DNA of 64,000 bases from Trema orientale (Eukaryota; Streptophyta; Magnoliopsida; Rosales; Cannabaceae). The position numbers and the translations under genes are program-made. The notes under the pieces are model-generated. The model did no database searches. It saw nothing but the letters and a program-made list of their open reading frames with translations, and was not told the origin of the DNA. Every line of letters begins with the position of its first letter. Positions within the stretch are counted from its first letter, which is position 1. Location of the stretch: contig JXTC01000037.1 in NCBI GenBank assembly GCA_002914845.1, forward strand, positions 1,263,818 through 1,327,817, read 5' to 3'. Below, piece after piece: positions 11,630 to 23,800 of the stretch.

Positions 11630-12221
11630 TAATATAATTGATCTAGGTGGTGTTGTATTGGTTGAGCCAAGTGTATTGTCAAAGGCAAACTTTTCAAGAT
11701 TTCCAAACATTACTAATTTCTTGGCTAGTAAGAAAGAGGTGTGGACCAAGCTTTTTCTTATTCTATTTATATTTCTATATTTTCACGGCAAAATTTGTAA
11801 TTTGTTTATTTTTTTTAAACCAAACACATCTCAAAACTTGTTACTTCCATTTACCAACTGCAAATGGGCAGAGTTGGGCACTACACGATCATTTTTTTTT
11901 AAATGAAAAATATTCAAATTTAAAATAAATAAATAAAATTAGATGCTAATAACGACTATTGTTGTCCTCAATCAACGGTTAAAATCCACACAAGAAACTT
12001 CCTACTCATCGGTCCGAAATTTGTTTATTATTCTTTACACCACAAAAAAAAAAAAAAAAAAATTGTAAAGTAGCGTAGAGTCTACAACAAGGCATGTTTA
12101 GATCCGGGTCCCATTTATTTATTTATTTTTTGTTTTAAGTCGAAAAATCCACACACATCGGGTTTGATCCAACGGCTTATACGGAAAGATATAGATGTGT
12201 TTCAAGTATCAGCTATCACAG

Positions 12222-12229
12222 GCTATAAA
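12222..12229 (+). promoter_or_regulatory. Putative TATA box of NHX
   Basis: CTATAAAAT lies just upstream of a pyrimidine-rich leader and about 240 bp before the leader splice donor. A plausible core promoter by position and composition only. Confidence 0.42.
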
Positions 12230-12239
12230 ATTCTCCACC

Positions 12240-12563
12240 AGGGCCAAGGCGCTCCTTCCTTCATTTCGCGGTCTTTCAACTTTTTCCACTCTCTCTCTCT
12301 CTCTCCCCCTGTTATTCTCCTTCTCCGTACTGCTACTACGATTCTCTCTCTCTCTTTCTCTCTCTAAAAGTCGTTCATTTTTGGTTTATATAAATATTTG
12401 TATATATATTTGTATATGTAATCATCTTCACAGGCTATGGGGGCCGGGGAAGCAGGAGTCGGGAGGTAAGCCTTGTTACTTTCGTTTCTGTTTGGTTCCT
12501 GAGAAAATGGGGGAGAGAAAAAAAAAAAAAAACACTTCTAGATTAAGATATCTTCAGCCTCAA

Positions 12564-12602
<39 letters not shown>

Positions 12603-13112
12603 CTGAAAGAAGCTGAACTTAGTTTGGGAAAATTAGTTGAATCCGGTGTTGTTGACTGTATGTATAAAGAACTTTCGCTTTTGTTTTTAATTTAATTTAA
12701 TTAATTTCTTTAAAAAAAAATATTTATGACGAATATTTAGTAATTGTTTCTGCTTGGTTGCTGGGAAAACGAAAAGCTCAAGATGAATTTTTTTAAATTT
12801 TAGGAATAAAAAGTAGTACAGGGCTGAGTTGATGAGTGAAATTTTTATTTTTGTATTTTTTATTAACTATTAAATATGTTAATAGTCATCACTTACCTTC
12901 TTTCTCTTTTTTTTTTTTTTTTTTTTTTAATGTTTGAAATCCATAATTATTGATTACACGTTTTGGAACTTCTGGGTAAAATTTCCTAACTTTGTTGTGT
13001 ATTAGTTTAACTCAATACAGATTGCAACATTAGCTTAGGTCAATGTGTTTCGCCATATTGTGAACTGGGTTTCTCTTCGTTTGTGACAGTGAACTTGTTT
13101 TGAGGTAGTCAA
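12240..13112 (+). other. NHX 5' UTR exon and leader intron (inferred)
   Basis: A CT-rich leader runs from about 12250 to a clean donor GAG/GTAAGC at 12465-12466. Acceptors are available at 13089 (GACAG) and at 13108 (GGTAG), just before the ATG at 13113. The intron holds a long CT microsatellite (12565-12597) and sequence homologous to 1839-2035. An upstream ATG at 12437 lies in the leader exon; its fate depends on which acceptor is used. Confidence 0.5.
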
Positions 13113-16100
13113 ATGGGTTTCAGTTTGAGTTCTGTTCTGATGAGAATGGGGTTGAGATCAGCCTCCATTGAAGCTTCCGTAGATGCCATTACATTATTCG
13201 TCTTGCTTATTTGCTCTTGCATTGTAATTGGTCATCTTCTGGAGAAGAATCGATGGATAACCGAATCAATTACAGCGCTAGTTATTGTAAGTTTTGCTGC
13301 TTATTTGTCGCATGTAGTACGGGTATGACTTTGACAAAGTAAACCATTCACAAAAGTTTATGTCTATTGTTTGGTTTGATGTCAGGGTCTTTGTGCTGGA
13401 ATTGTTATTCTACTAACTACTAAGGGAAGGAGCTCACATATCTTACTATTTAATGAAGAACTGTTTTTTATATACCTTCTTCCGCCTATTATATTTAATG
13501 CTGGGTAAGTTTCTGTTCGCTTTCTAAAAACATTCACATGTTGAGTTGATGCTTTTACACTTTAAGATTATATATGGGACAATACTCGTTTGCAATGAAT
13601 AAAAAACCTTTACATCTTTACTGGAAAATATGTTTTTGCATACATGCATTTATCATCCTTAGTTAAATGTGTGTAGAAATCCGTGTTATGATAAGATAAA
13701 TCCGTCTTATCTTATCATACATGCACTTCTCATCCTTAGTTTGTATTTGCAGGATATAGTTCTAACATATTTGTTTCATGGTCAGTATAATTAGCTATTG
13801 AACGAAAGCAATTATACATGGCCTGGCTGCCTTCTCTAGGGCAATAGTTTTTCTTAAGGGCCATTGTTAGCCTTGTTTATTATATCTACTACATTGTCCT
13901 GACTATCTAAAAACCTTTGGATTCAAGAAGCATGTCTTATTTGACTTTGTCTGTCTTGTACTGTATCCTTCTCGTTGTAGTGTTTTGTAGTCTTTCCTAA
14001 CAGATGTAAAAGTCTTGGGATCTCTTCCTGATTACACCTGCAGCTGGAAAATCCTGGTTTCTTGATCCATTCTCTCTCTGTGTCCAGGTTTCAGGTGAAA
14101 AAGAAGCAGTTCTTCCGGAACTTTTTTACTATCATTTTGTTTGGTGCTGTTGGTAGTTTGATATCTTTTGTCATTATTTGGCTGGGTACGTTCTGAATCT
14201 CCAAGCAATTTTGTTCAATGTATATAGTAACACACATTATATTACATCTGTCTATTATGTTGTTTAAAATTTACAAAAAAAAAAGAAAAGAAAAAATCTT
14301 TGTAATTTACAGCCTCATAATGTTGTGGGGATTTTTGCATGAACAACTCTGGCATTACATATTTACCTAACCTCAGCTTATCAATCCAATTTGTGAATTG
14401 AGAAAGGAGAAAGGTTTCTCTATGCAGGGGCTTTTTTTTTTTTTTTTGTTGGAAAAAAATCTCATCTTTGTAAAAGAGATTGTTTTTTTCACTTGTTTAG
14501 TGAAATTTTAGTTTTACGACTTATCATGTTTGTAACTTCAAGAATCTTGATCCAGGTTCACTACATTTATTCAAGAGATTGGATATTGGTTTCTTGGAAG
14601 TGGGGGATTATCTTGGTAATGCTCTGTTACTTTCTCGTTGTTAGTGTACAAGAACTATTTTGTGACGACATATTTGAAAAACTAGTATCTTTTGACGGGT
14701 ATATTATTATCCTATTGTCCTAATCATCCACCCTTATCAGAATTTCCTTTGACTGCTTGTAGCACTTGGAGCAATCTTTTCAGCTACAGATTCTGTTTGC
14801 ACCTTGCAGGTACAAATTTATGTTCAAGGGCATGGTCCTGTTTATAATATCGAAAAGACAAGTGAATCACTAAAGATCATTCATTATGATGTTTGAATCT
14901 GGTTTTCAGGTGCTTAATCAGGATGAGACACCTCTGCTGTACAGTCTAGTTTTTGGAGAAGGTGTCGTAAATGATGCCACATCTGTGGTACTTTTTAATG
15001 CAATCCAGAAATTTGACCTCTCTCACATCACCTCAACCATCGCCATGCAGTTTATTGGGAACTTTTTGTATCTGTTTTTGACAAGCACGTTCCTGGGTTT
15101 GGCGGTGAGTCTCTATCTCTTTCCGTGTGTTTACACAGACGTCTTCGTCTTATTTAGTGTTTGCATTGCAGCAGACTTTAGATTATGTTAACTCTGTTCT
15201 GCTTTGTCATTCAGCCTGGTTAAACTTTTTCACTTCTATTTTACAAGGTTTTTCTCCCCATCTTTGTTGGGGAGTGGGGGGTTGAGTAAATACTTTGATG
15301 CATCATGCTTGTAGAATAAAGTATCTTATGACACCTGCTTTGCTATACTTGCAGGTTGGATTGCTTAGTGCTTATATCATGAAGAAGTTGTACTTTGGCA
15401 GGTTGGCATTAGGCTCCCTTTACTTCTATCAAGTTTGATCGTCATCAGAAACGACAAAAGAAAGAGAAAGAAGTTGATCTGAACTGAGTATTTCTCTTTT
15501 ATTTGCTGCAACTGAGGCTGCTAAAATTCTACTTAATTTCAGGCACTCTACTGATCGTGAGGTTGCTCTAACGATTCTAATGGCTTATCTTTCATATATG
15601 GTGGCAGAAGTAAGATTTCCCTGTAACCTATTGTGCTGCAATCCCTGTCTACTTTAGTTTAGATACTTATTTCATGCTTGAATGAAATGAGAGACAACTT
15701 TGTACTCTGATGATGATGTTGGTAACTTGAGAGTTTTATTTGTCTTCCAGCTTTTTAGTTTGAGTGGCATTCTTACTGTGTTCTTTTGCGGAATTGTCAT
15801 GTCGCATTACACCTGGCACAATGTGACTGAAAGTTCAAGAATCACAACCAAGTACGTAATTCTGATGAGATTTTTTTCCCAACTGTTAAACCTAATTTCG
15901 TTTATTACATAATTCATGATGCACAGTTGTGTCTCAGTTCAAATTAGTAATTAATTTTACTATTTTATCCGTTGCTATTTTATTGCAGGCATGCTTTTGC
16001 AACATTTTCATTTGTTGCAGAGATTTTTATCTTCTTATATGTTGGAATGGATGCCTTGGACATTGAAAAGTGGAAAATTGTAAGCAAAAGGTAAATGCCT

Positions 16101-17472
16101 TTATCTATTTGTGATGAAAATGATACCCTAAACTAACTTTAATATTTCATATTATCTAAATCTTTTCTATTGAGCCTTGTAACCCCTGGCATATGTTATA
16201 TGAACTTGTTTATAACACTTGGACAATCATACATATATACATTTCAACTTGAGCTTCACTTCAATTTTTCCAGACCTGGCACATCATTAGGGGTCAGCTC
16301 GATATTGCTAGTTCTGGTTTTGGTTGGAAGAGCAGCTTTTGTGTTCCCCCTGTCTTTTATATCCAACTTAACTAAGAAGTCTGAGAGTGACAAAATTGGG
16401 TTCAAGCAGCAGGTAGGATGTTTAGCCATTCTTGGGTTGAGCTTCCAGTCACCTAAGATGACTCATTAAAATAATTTGCGCAGGTAACAATTTGGTGGGC
16501 TGGACTCATGCGAGGTGCTGTATCTATTGCCCTTGCTTACAATCAGGTATATGCATGGAATGAATTTTACAAGTTGATGTCTCCTAGGTTTTTTGGAACC
16601 TTGTACCCTTATCAGAATATTTATCCGAGTTGCATAACACTTAATGTTAATGCTTTATGTCTCAATGTGATTTCGGCATTATGCTTTTCTTTGTTTTGTA
16701 AATTTATAAGCCGATTAACCGGGGTATTACTTTGTATGATATGCTGTGAAAACAGAATGAATTCCCATTTGCACATTTTGGGACCATAAATGGTTGTTCC
16801 ACAATTGTTGTCTTTAAGCTATTCTCTATCTACATACTCTTTTACCAGAAATATATAACAATGAAATTAGACTTTTCATGGACACTTAGGTGTTGTTATT
16901 ATTATTATGTCTTGGCAGTTTACAATGTCAGGGCATACCCAACTGCAAGGCAATGCAATCATGATCACCAGCACCATCTCAGTTGTCCTCTTCACTAATC
17001 TGGTAAGAGTACTATTTGCGCCTGTTATTTTATTCTTGTCTATTAACAAAATTTTCATTTATTAAGAATTTTGTTTTTCTATTTTCTTTTTTTCTTTTTT
17101 AAACTTAATTATACTTTTGTCTTTCGTCTGGTTCAGGTGTGTGGATCACTGACCAAGCCTCTTGTAAGGTTACTGCTACCACAACAAGATCAACACTCAA
17201 ACGACATATCATCCTCTGAACTTTTTCCAAAGTCGCTGACCTTGCCACTCCTCAACGACGGTCAACACTCTGAATCTGATGTGGCCAACAACAATAACAG
17301 CAACAACAACATTGGTGGAGCAACTACTCTAAGGATGCTGTTCACCTCTCCAGTGCGGTCCGTACACTATTATTGGCGATTATTTGATGATTCATGCATG
17401 CGCCCTGTGTTCGGCGGTAGGGGATTCGTGCCATATGTTCCTGCTTCGCCTAAGGAAATGATTCTGCAGTAG
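13113..17472 (+). CDS. NHX: Vacuolar-type Na+(K+)/H+ antiporter, NHX class I
   Basis: Exchanges Na+ or K+ for H+ across the tonoplast, loading cations into the vacuole and setting its pH. Fourteen coding exons: 13113-13286, 13386-13504, 14088-14185, 14556-14615, 14763-14809, 14910-15104, 15355-15401, 15543-15609, 15751-15851, 15989-16090, 16274-16412, 16484-16546, 16919-17002, 17137-17472. They join in frame to 543 residues, typical of the family. Visible features: a polytopic membrane domain; the amiloride-site motif FFIYLLPPI at residues 85-93; the transport-site motif FGEGVVNDATSVV with Asn187-Asp188; SGILTVFFCGIVMSHYTWHN; and a hydrophilic tail ending near FGGRGFVPYVP, as in class I (NHX1-4) proteins. 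The tail contains an Asn-rich stretch. Which NHX number it corresponds to cannot be told without a tree. Confidence 0.97.
13687..13719. repeat. Perfect 12-bp hairpin in NHX intron 2
   Basis: TATGATAAGATA is followed after nine bases by its exact reverse complement TATCTTATCATA. On either side lies a direct repeat of the type CATACATGCA-TT-TCATCCTTAGTT (near 13641 and 13718). It may be the footprint of a small inverted-repeat insertion. Confidence 0.6.
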
Positions 17473-18550
17473 GGATTTAGATTACAGGAGAAAGGCATAT
17501 ATATATATATATAATGTATATAGAGATATATACAGTATGCATTATGCAACTACACTCGTCCAAAATATATGTACACACAACAATACATTGTACGAGGATC
17601 TGTAATACGGAAGGTGCAGATATGCCTTAAGATTGTTCGAAGTGAATGCATCTTAGGATCAAAGTGGGTTTAACAGAGTTATTATGCAAAATGTAATGTT
17701 TAGTACTAGCATGTTGATCTGTATTACCAAACTAACATGTTGAGAATGAATTTTAGTTATTATTGTAGAAAAACTATATTACCAACTCACTTTTTGATCC
17801 TTACTATCAATTTTGTCACAAAAAAAAAAAAAAAAAAATCTCCGATTTTTTTCACTCATAAGTCTTGACATTTTCCCCAGGTGAACTTTTTGCTTGAATT
17901 TCAAAAGCTTGCATTTCCCCAAGTAAACTTGCCTTTCATTTTTACTCTTAAATATAAAACATCAAATAAATTTCTCCAATAACTCTCCGAAGAAAAGTAA
18001 AGGGTAAAAATCTAAGATAATTTTAAAACTATCACAAACCCACTTCTAAGCAATAAGAAAATGACAAAAAGAACATTAATGTATAATATGTATTTCTGCA
18101 ATATAGACTCGAGACAATTGTTTTGAATACTCGACAGCTTGTCCTATTTTTTCGACCGTTGCACCCTCCCAATTTCCATGTGGCCCCAATACGCTCCCCC
18201 CACATATTAATTTCTATATTCTTTCTTTCTTTTTTAATATACATATATGCTGCAGTTTCCATGGAATGATGGAACAGTGAATCGTCTTTTCTCAAAAAAA
18301 AAAAAAAAGAAAGAGTTTCCATATTCTCAAAATGTTTACCAAAAAAAATTATTCAATCCCCAGAATACCCTTACACTTATCATTATACTTCAGTATCCCA
18401 CTAACGGCTAGCAACGTAAATAAGCGTCACTAATTTTGCATTTCTGTAATTTCATTAAAAAAAAAAAAATTTTGAATCTTCCCCAAATGGTAGAATTGTA
18501 AATTCCGAATCCTCCTCGACGCAGAAAAGAACAAAAAAATAAAAAGAAAT
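17473..18550. other. NHX 3' region and spacer, no gene recognised
   Basis: Holds the NHX 3' UTR (an AT dinucleotide run follows the stop) and AT-rich spacer with poly-A runs at 17819-17838 and 18293-18309. I see no further gene or pairable repeat. Confidence 0.5.
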
Positions 18551-18554
18551 CTCG

Positions 18555-19497
18555 ACCTTCCTCACTTGTCATCCCGGTCTCGGGCAGCGCAACTTATCGG
18601 GCGTTAGTACACGTGGGCGATCGCCATTGGCCAAGACTACTATCAGTATACTGAAAGAAGACAAAGTTTCTACGAGTTCAAGAGGAAGAAGTATAGGAAG
18701 AAGTATAGGAGAACTTCAAGTTCCTCTGTATGTAAAACCCTCGCTCTCATCAAGAGCGACCCGAAGAGAGAGACGAAGAAGCAGAAGAAGAAGAAGCAGA
18801 AGACGACGACGACTACGGACTACCATTGTCGTACATTGAAGACCAAGGCTTAAGAACAGAACCAGGTACTCTCTCTCTGCTTTTTTTTTTTTTTTTGAAT
18901 TTGGGTTTGTTGAAGAACAAAGCTTTTTTTTTTTTTTTTAATTTTTTTAATCTTTTATTAATCTGTTGATTGGGGTGAAGCGGCGGTGATCGGAGTTTAA
19001 TGGGTTGAAACTTGAAATGGGTTTTGGTTCTTTTCTGGTAATTTCGTCATTTTCAGATGGGTCTCTTTTATCTCTCCTCGATTCTTCAGACCCGCAAGAC
19101 AGGTTTTTTATTTTATTTTATTTTATTTTAAGATAGATACAAAAATTTTCTGTGGGCATAGTGAAATCGGCGGTTTCAAAAATTGGGTTTTGGCTCTAGG
19201 ATACATCGGTATCGAATGACTTAATTGACCCCTCTCCGTTTTTGTATGTATTCTTTCGTTTGACCAAAGTTGTTGACAAAAGGGAGGGTTAGTTCCGTCA
19301 ATCCGGCATTACTTTTAGTTTAAATTTTGGATATCTATCTGTTAAATTATTTTTTTTTCTGGGATAATTGCGGTTGCATGTAAATTGGAAGTGACAATAA
19401 ATACAAAGTTTTTGAACTGAGCACTGAGGCGGTGGTTTTGTTTTGATGTGAGATACTAATAGTTATAGATTGAAAAAGAAGAAGAAGAAGATTCAAG
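18555..19497 (+). other. NET3-like gene leader and 5' UTR intron (inferred)
   Basis: A GC-richer, purine-rich leader (about 18560-18865, with AGAAGAAGAAG-type runs) ends at a donor-like CCAG/GTACTC near 18865. A downstream acceptor must lie before the ATG at 19498. An Arg-rich open stretch in the leader has no ATG start and is read here as untranslated. Confidence 0.4.
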
Positions 19498-22100
19498 ATG
19501 GTCGCAATGGTGAATAAGCAGTCATCGCATTGGTGGTGGTTTGAAAATCATAACACCTCAAAACGTTCCCCATGGCTTCAATCCACTCTAGCAGGTACCC
19601 CTCTTTTACCTTTTCTACACTCTCTCCCTCCTTTCAAAAAAAAAGAATTTTTTTTTTTTTTTCGGTTTAGGAGATCTTGGCTTTGTTACTTTTGAGATGG
19701 GTTTTTGATTCTTGACCGTTTGAGACTTTGTTTTGTTGTTTTTTAAAAGTTCAGATTTTCTTTTCCCTCTTTAGGGTCCTGTGGAGTTCAATTTAAGTGG
19801 AATTTGAATTTAGAAGTGGAGATAATTAGGAGGAGCGGTTGAAACTTGACAATATGGGAATATGGGATATTCTTTAGTAAAAATGGACATTAAAAGAAAA
19901 ATAGGTATTGGGTATTTTGTTAAATGTTCTATTATATTTGAAACGGCCCATCATGGACACACAGTGAGAGACTTTGAAGTAGTTTATTATTCATGGAGTT
20001 AGGGAACATAAAAACTCTCCCACTTGGTACTTAGTAGCTACCCCGGTAAAAAGGTTTTTAGGCAATCAATCCAAAAAGGTGGCTTTCCCATGTGGGTGGC
20101 TATTTTTGTCTTGGATCAAACACTACACCATGTGGGGCTAAGGGAAGGTTCCACTATTGTTGCCATTTCATTAACAATTTAACATAATGATATCTTTCTC
20201 TAGCAAGAATTATGTGTTACTGATTTTTAGAACAGTGAAATTTATGAAACAATGGCTATAGCTATAGCCTTCTTCTGGCACATAAATTCCACTCTGTAAT
20301 TTTTTAAAGTTTGTACAACAAAACTCTGATGAAGGGGTCATTTATTCGAGATTTAATCCAACTCCACAAGTTGTACATTAATTGTGGGATAGATATTAAG
20401 TTCAAATATGAAGAAAAACACAAAATACTAAGAACTAAGGATGCAGAACTGAAACAGACGTTAGGGGGACCCTGAGATCTTTTTGAGGTACTGTTACTAC
20501 TAGTGTTTCTTATGTTGATTTGGACAGGAAAGAGATTTACGGTCAGCACTGTTATGATTATATCGAGTGAAATAGAAAAAGCTTGCTATTATAATGGTGG
20601 TCCTCACTGCCGATGACCCTTAGGGCCACCACGAGTTGTCAACTTATATTATATTTACTGTGTAGTGACAATCTCATATTAGCTTTCAAATGCACTCTTT
20701 ATGACCTCATCATTTTAGTTTGGACCCTTTGGAATCTAGTTATGTGTAAAAAAGAGTGTTTCTTAAGCAATATTCTACGAGGACAAAGGTAAGCAGGGAG
20801 GGAGGAGGGTCTATAATAAATTCACCAATGTCTTTAGTGCGTTTCTCTTTTTATCTCAGGTCTCTGTTATTGACTTTTCTAAACTATGGAAGTTGCAGTA
20901 ACCTACATCATGTTTGGCTTTCTTGGTTCCAGGGTCTAAATCTTGTATTACCATTTCCTAAGAGTTCAATTTATTGTTTTCAACATGATAATGGTTCTTA
21001 TAACAATAATCTTTGTGCTTGATATACATAGATGCCATCTTTAACCATGTTCTGTTAATGCTGTAATCCGAATGTTTGTGTAAATGAATTTGTTGTCACT
21101 TATTTCATGGTTAACTCATGATATCCATATTGATGCATGTCTTCTCTGTTTGATATCAGAACTAGACCACAAGACGGAGGCCATGCTAAAATTGATCGAG
21201 GCAGATGCTGACTCCTTTGCTCAACGTGCGGAAATGTATTACAAGAAACGGCCTGAGCTCATTAGCATGGTTGAAGAGTTTTATCGAACTCATCGCTCAT
21301 TAGCCGAGAAGTATGATCAAGTGAAGTCAGATTCTGGAACTCGTGTACTGACAACATTAAGGTCCCCATTCTCTTCAACCGAACATCGAGTAGAGAAGTT
21401 GACGAGTGGGTTGACTGATCAGACTTATGATAGGTGCTCCAAAATTTGTGTGGTTGAAGATTCTGCTGAATCAGAAACTTGTGAAGAATTTTATCGAACT
21501 CCTCGCTCATTAGCCGAGAATTATGATCAAGTGAAGTCAGATTCTGGAACTAGTGTACTGACAACGTTAAGGTCCCCATTCTCTTCAACCAAACATCGAG
21601 TAGAGAAGTTGACAAGTGGGTTGACTGATCAGACTTATTATAGGTACTCCGAAATTTGTGAGGTTGAAGATTCTGCTGAATCGGAAACTTGTGAAACTGA
21701 AGATTCTGCTGAATCAGAAGTCGATGATCCTGAGCTGGAAGACGACGAGCAGGAATGTCGAACCTCCCAAATTCATGAAAAACCAACAGAAGAGAGAGTT
21801 TTTAGTGCGACTGGTGATGAAGAGCTGAGAAAGTTGAAGGAAGAAGTACAGAGACTTCAGGAAGAGAACAGAGCTCAAAAGGATGTGTTAAAGCAGAAAG
21901 ATGAAGAGAAGAGAGAGGTAATAAGGCATCTAAGTTTGGCAGTGGACGTGCTCAAGGAAGAGAATGTGAAGCTGAGGAAGTGTCTTGCAAAAGACTCTCC
22001 AAAATGGCAGTGCCCCTTTGAGTTCAACAAATTAAAGGAGTCATTTTTGGGGAAGATGTTTAAGAACGGGTCACCAAAGCAGCCAGTTGTTGCGCTTTAG
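19498..22100 (+). CDS. NET3: NETWORKED 3-like actin-binding protein (NAB domain)
   Basis: NET proteins bind F-actin through the plant-specific NAB domain and link it to membranes; NET3 members are the short ones. Two exons, 19498-19594 and 21160-22100, split a Glu codon (A-E-LDHK) and give 345 residues. The NAB domain spans about residues 8-85: [20 protein letters not shown], then [20 protein letters not shown], then [20 protein letters not shown]. The C-terminal third is a coiled coil (about 245-310) rich in E, K and L, followed by [13 protein letters not shown]. Odd: a 70-residue segment beginning inside the end of the NAB domain is repeated in tandem (residues 71-140 and 141-210), adding length to a normally compact protein. 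The 1565-bp intron carries no recognised element. Confidence 0.93.
21273..21692 (+). repeat. In-frame 210-bp tandem duplication inside the NET3-like gene
   Basis: Units 21273-21482 and 21483-21692 are over 90% identical by eye and stay in frame (EEFYRT-RSLAE-YDQVKSD to [10 protein letters not shown]). A third, partial echo (ACTGAAGATTCTGCTGAATC, giving TEDSAESE) follows directly. Each unit carries the last part of the NAB domain plus an acidic linker. Confidence 0.96.
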
Positions 22101-22205
22101 ACATAAGTATGCAATTAGTGTAAGCTGTATAACACCAGTCTATAGAGATGTCCATACTACCCCTAGGGATTTTGCTCCTTGAACTCGTTTTAGAAAGATA
22201 AAGAA

Positions 22206-22340
22206 GTGTTTTCCTTATAGATGGTTTCCGTCATTGTCGATATTTCTCATGGTCTAGTTAGTCTAAGTCAATGGTCATAGTGTTTTCTTATAGATGGTTT
22301 CCGTCATTGTCGATACTCATGCTCTAGTTAGTCTAAGTCA
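22206..22340 (+). repeat. Tandem duplication in the NET3-like 3' UTR
   Basis: Two similar units, 22206-22270 and 22280-22340, share ATAGATGGTTTCCGTCATTG and CTAGTTAGTCTAAGTCA. The second has small internal deletions. They lie about 110 bp after the stop codon, so both are probably in the transcript. Confidence 0.85.
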
Positions 22341-23180
22341 GACAGTCAGTAGTTATATTGTGTAATTTAATTACCGTAATATCAATTTCTTTTATGTTTT
22401 ATTTCCCCCTTTTTTAAGTCGATTTCTTTTATATTGCTTTGGTTCTAATTATTAAAAATAAAAATTTGAAGAAAGGAAGTGGTAAGGAAATTCCATTGGT
22501 TTTGAACTTGTGGTTCATGTATTTTCAGAGTAAACCTGCTGATTGCTTATGCAGTCAAATAAACTTCTTTAGATATTACATTTCCATTTCCGTGCTAAGC
22601 ATGATATACTAATACATGTGGTGCTAGACATAATATAGCATAATATACTAATACATGTGAGTTTCACATCTCTAAATCTAAATCCCACACTTTATTTTTG
22701 GGTCGCGATGAAAAGTGTTCCTTTACATTGCTAAAAGAGAGAGAATTGTAAAAGATACAAAAAAGAATCCTACACTGAACGCTCCATTACGCCCCAAATA
22801 TAAAAATGGGAATCGAGTTCTGAGACCTTTTTCTGTCTTCCAACTGATCACTAACTCTGAAAGACATTAATTATTGAACAAGTTTGAAAATTAAAAACTT
22901 TCATCTACTTTAATACTTATTCTGGAAAATCCCAGTTCACAATATCCTATCAAAATTCACAAAAATGCCATGTACGTACTAACTACTACAATTCATCTAA
23001 CCTATAACATCACACTAAAACCAACCACACACACATATATATATATACTATTAACAACCAAAGCAAAAGTTGAAGCACTTACATACAATAATTGAATCTG
23101 CCCACCTTTTCTCCTTTCTTTTATTCTTTCTTTGAATTCGAATAATCACCAAAAACTTTCGTCTTTCGATTTTTGCCACA
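22341..23180. other. Spacer between convergent NET3-like and AGP genes
   Basis: AT-rich; it must contain both polyadenylation regions. It has a short AT run near 23034 and a small direct repeat around 22600-22660 (TATACTAATACATGTG). Nothing else is recognised. Confidence 0.5.
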
Positions 23181-23582
23181 TTACGCAAAGAACCAGCAAA
23201 AGCCCAGGGACAGGACAAGTTTCAGAGGCCCAGAGGAAGAAGCTGAAGAAGCCGGCAAAGACCCAGATGGCGGAAGCGCGATTCCGGGTCCCGGAGCAAC
23301 CAGTGCGTCGGGGTTCGGCGGGCTCGGGCTGGAAGGAATGGTCGGGAGTGAGGATTCCGCCGGAGAAATGGGCCCTCTTCCGGGAGTGGGGAACAGAGGA
23401 GTAATGTCCGGTGACAGAGCTGGAGACAATGGAGCTGTTAGAGGACCACCTGGTAATACTGCTGGAGCAGCTGAAATGGTCGAAAACCGAATGTCTTCTG
23501 GCTCAGAAAACGAGGCCGAGGAATAAGAAGAAGCCATGAAAACCATGAGCATTGCTGAGAGTAATGACCAAAAGGGAGCCAT
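23181..23582 (-). CDS. AGP26: Classical arabinogalactan protein, AGP25/26/27-like, GPI-anchored
   Basis: A single-exon gene for a 133-residue cell-surface proteoglycan core. Residues 1 to about 24 form a signal peptide (MAPFWSLLSAMLMVFMASSY). The middle is rich in Pro, Ala and Ser, with the PA, SP and TP dipeptides that plants hydroxylate and load with arabinogalactan (LSPALSPD, PLFPTPGRGP, PSSPSPPNPD, APGPGIALPPSGSLP). The C-terminus is hydrophobic (LKLVLSLGFCWFF) after a small-residue run (SSASSSG), as for a GPI attachment signal. The order STISAAPA, LSPDI-PLFPTPG, IPSSPSPPNPD, APGPG-ALPP-GSLP fits the AGP26 subgroup as I remember it. Such proteins act in cell-wall signalling; the exact role is unknown. 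Confidence 0.86.
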   Translation of the reverse strand: MAPFWSLLSAMLMVFMASSYSSASFSEPEDIRFSTISAAPAVLPGGPLTAPLSPALSPDITPLFPTPGRGPISPAESSLPTIPSSPSPPNPDALVAPGPGIALPPSGSLPASSASSSGPLKLVLSLGFCWFFA

Positions 23583-23760
23583 AATAATGGTAATAATAAT
23601 AATAAATGATGAAAAAATTGATTACCCTTATGAGTAGTGGAACTTTAATAAATGTGTCTTTATGAAAGAGAGAGAGAAAATGAGAGAGAGAGAGAGAGAG
23701 AGAGAGGGAGGAGAATTATGAGAGTCTGAGGAGGTTCAAGGCTTAAAAGGGTATATCTCT
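23583..23760 (-). promoter_or_regulatory. AGP gene leader and core promoter (putative)
   Basis: Upstream of the AGP start the minus strand has a CT microsatellite (GA on plus, 23664-23706), then TATA-like GATATACCC near 23748. A second GA run lies at 23779-23800. CT-rich leaders are common in plants; assignment is by position only. Confidence 0.35.
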
Positions 23761-23800
23761 GCTCTGACTCTGAGGGTGGGTGAGAGAGAGAGAGAGAGAG

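Larger units (their letters stand above)
10885..11765 (+). other. NHX upstream flank, partner of the duplicate at 1215-2035
   Basis: Collinear with 1215-1838 apart from insertions: a 28-bp poly-T segment (11060-11087) and a 450-bp MITE (11180-11629). Homology to the duplicate resumes at 12629-12808, inside the NHX leader intron. This tells the reader which sequence at NHX is ancestral flank and which was inserted. Confidence 0.7.

Noticed and set aside
18627-18839. Arg-rich 70-codon frame before NET3
   Set aside because: It begins at TTG, not ATG, and lies in the probable leader; its composition follows from AGAAGAAGA repeats.
23132-23526. Open frames on plus opposite the AGP gene
   Set aside because: Shadows of the Pro-rich AGP reading frame on the minus strand, which has the signal peptide and GPI signal.
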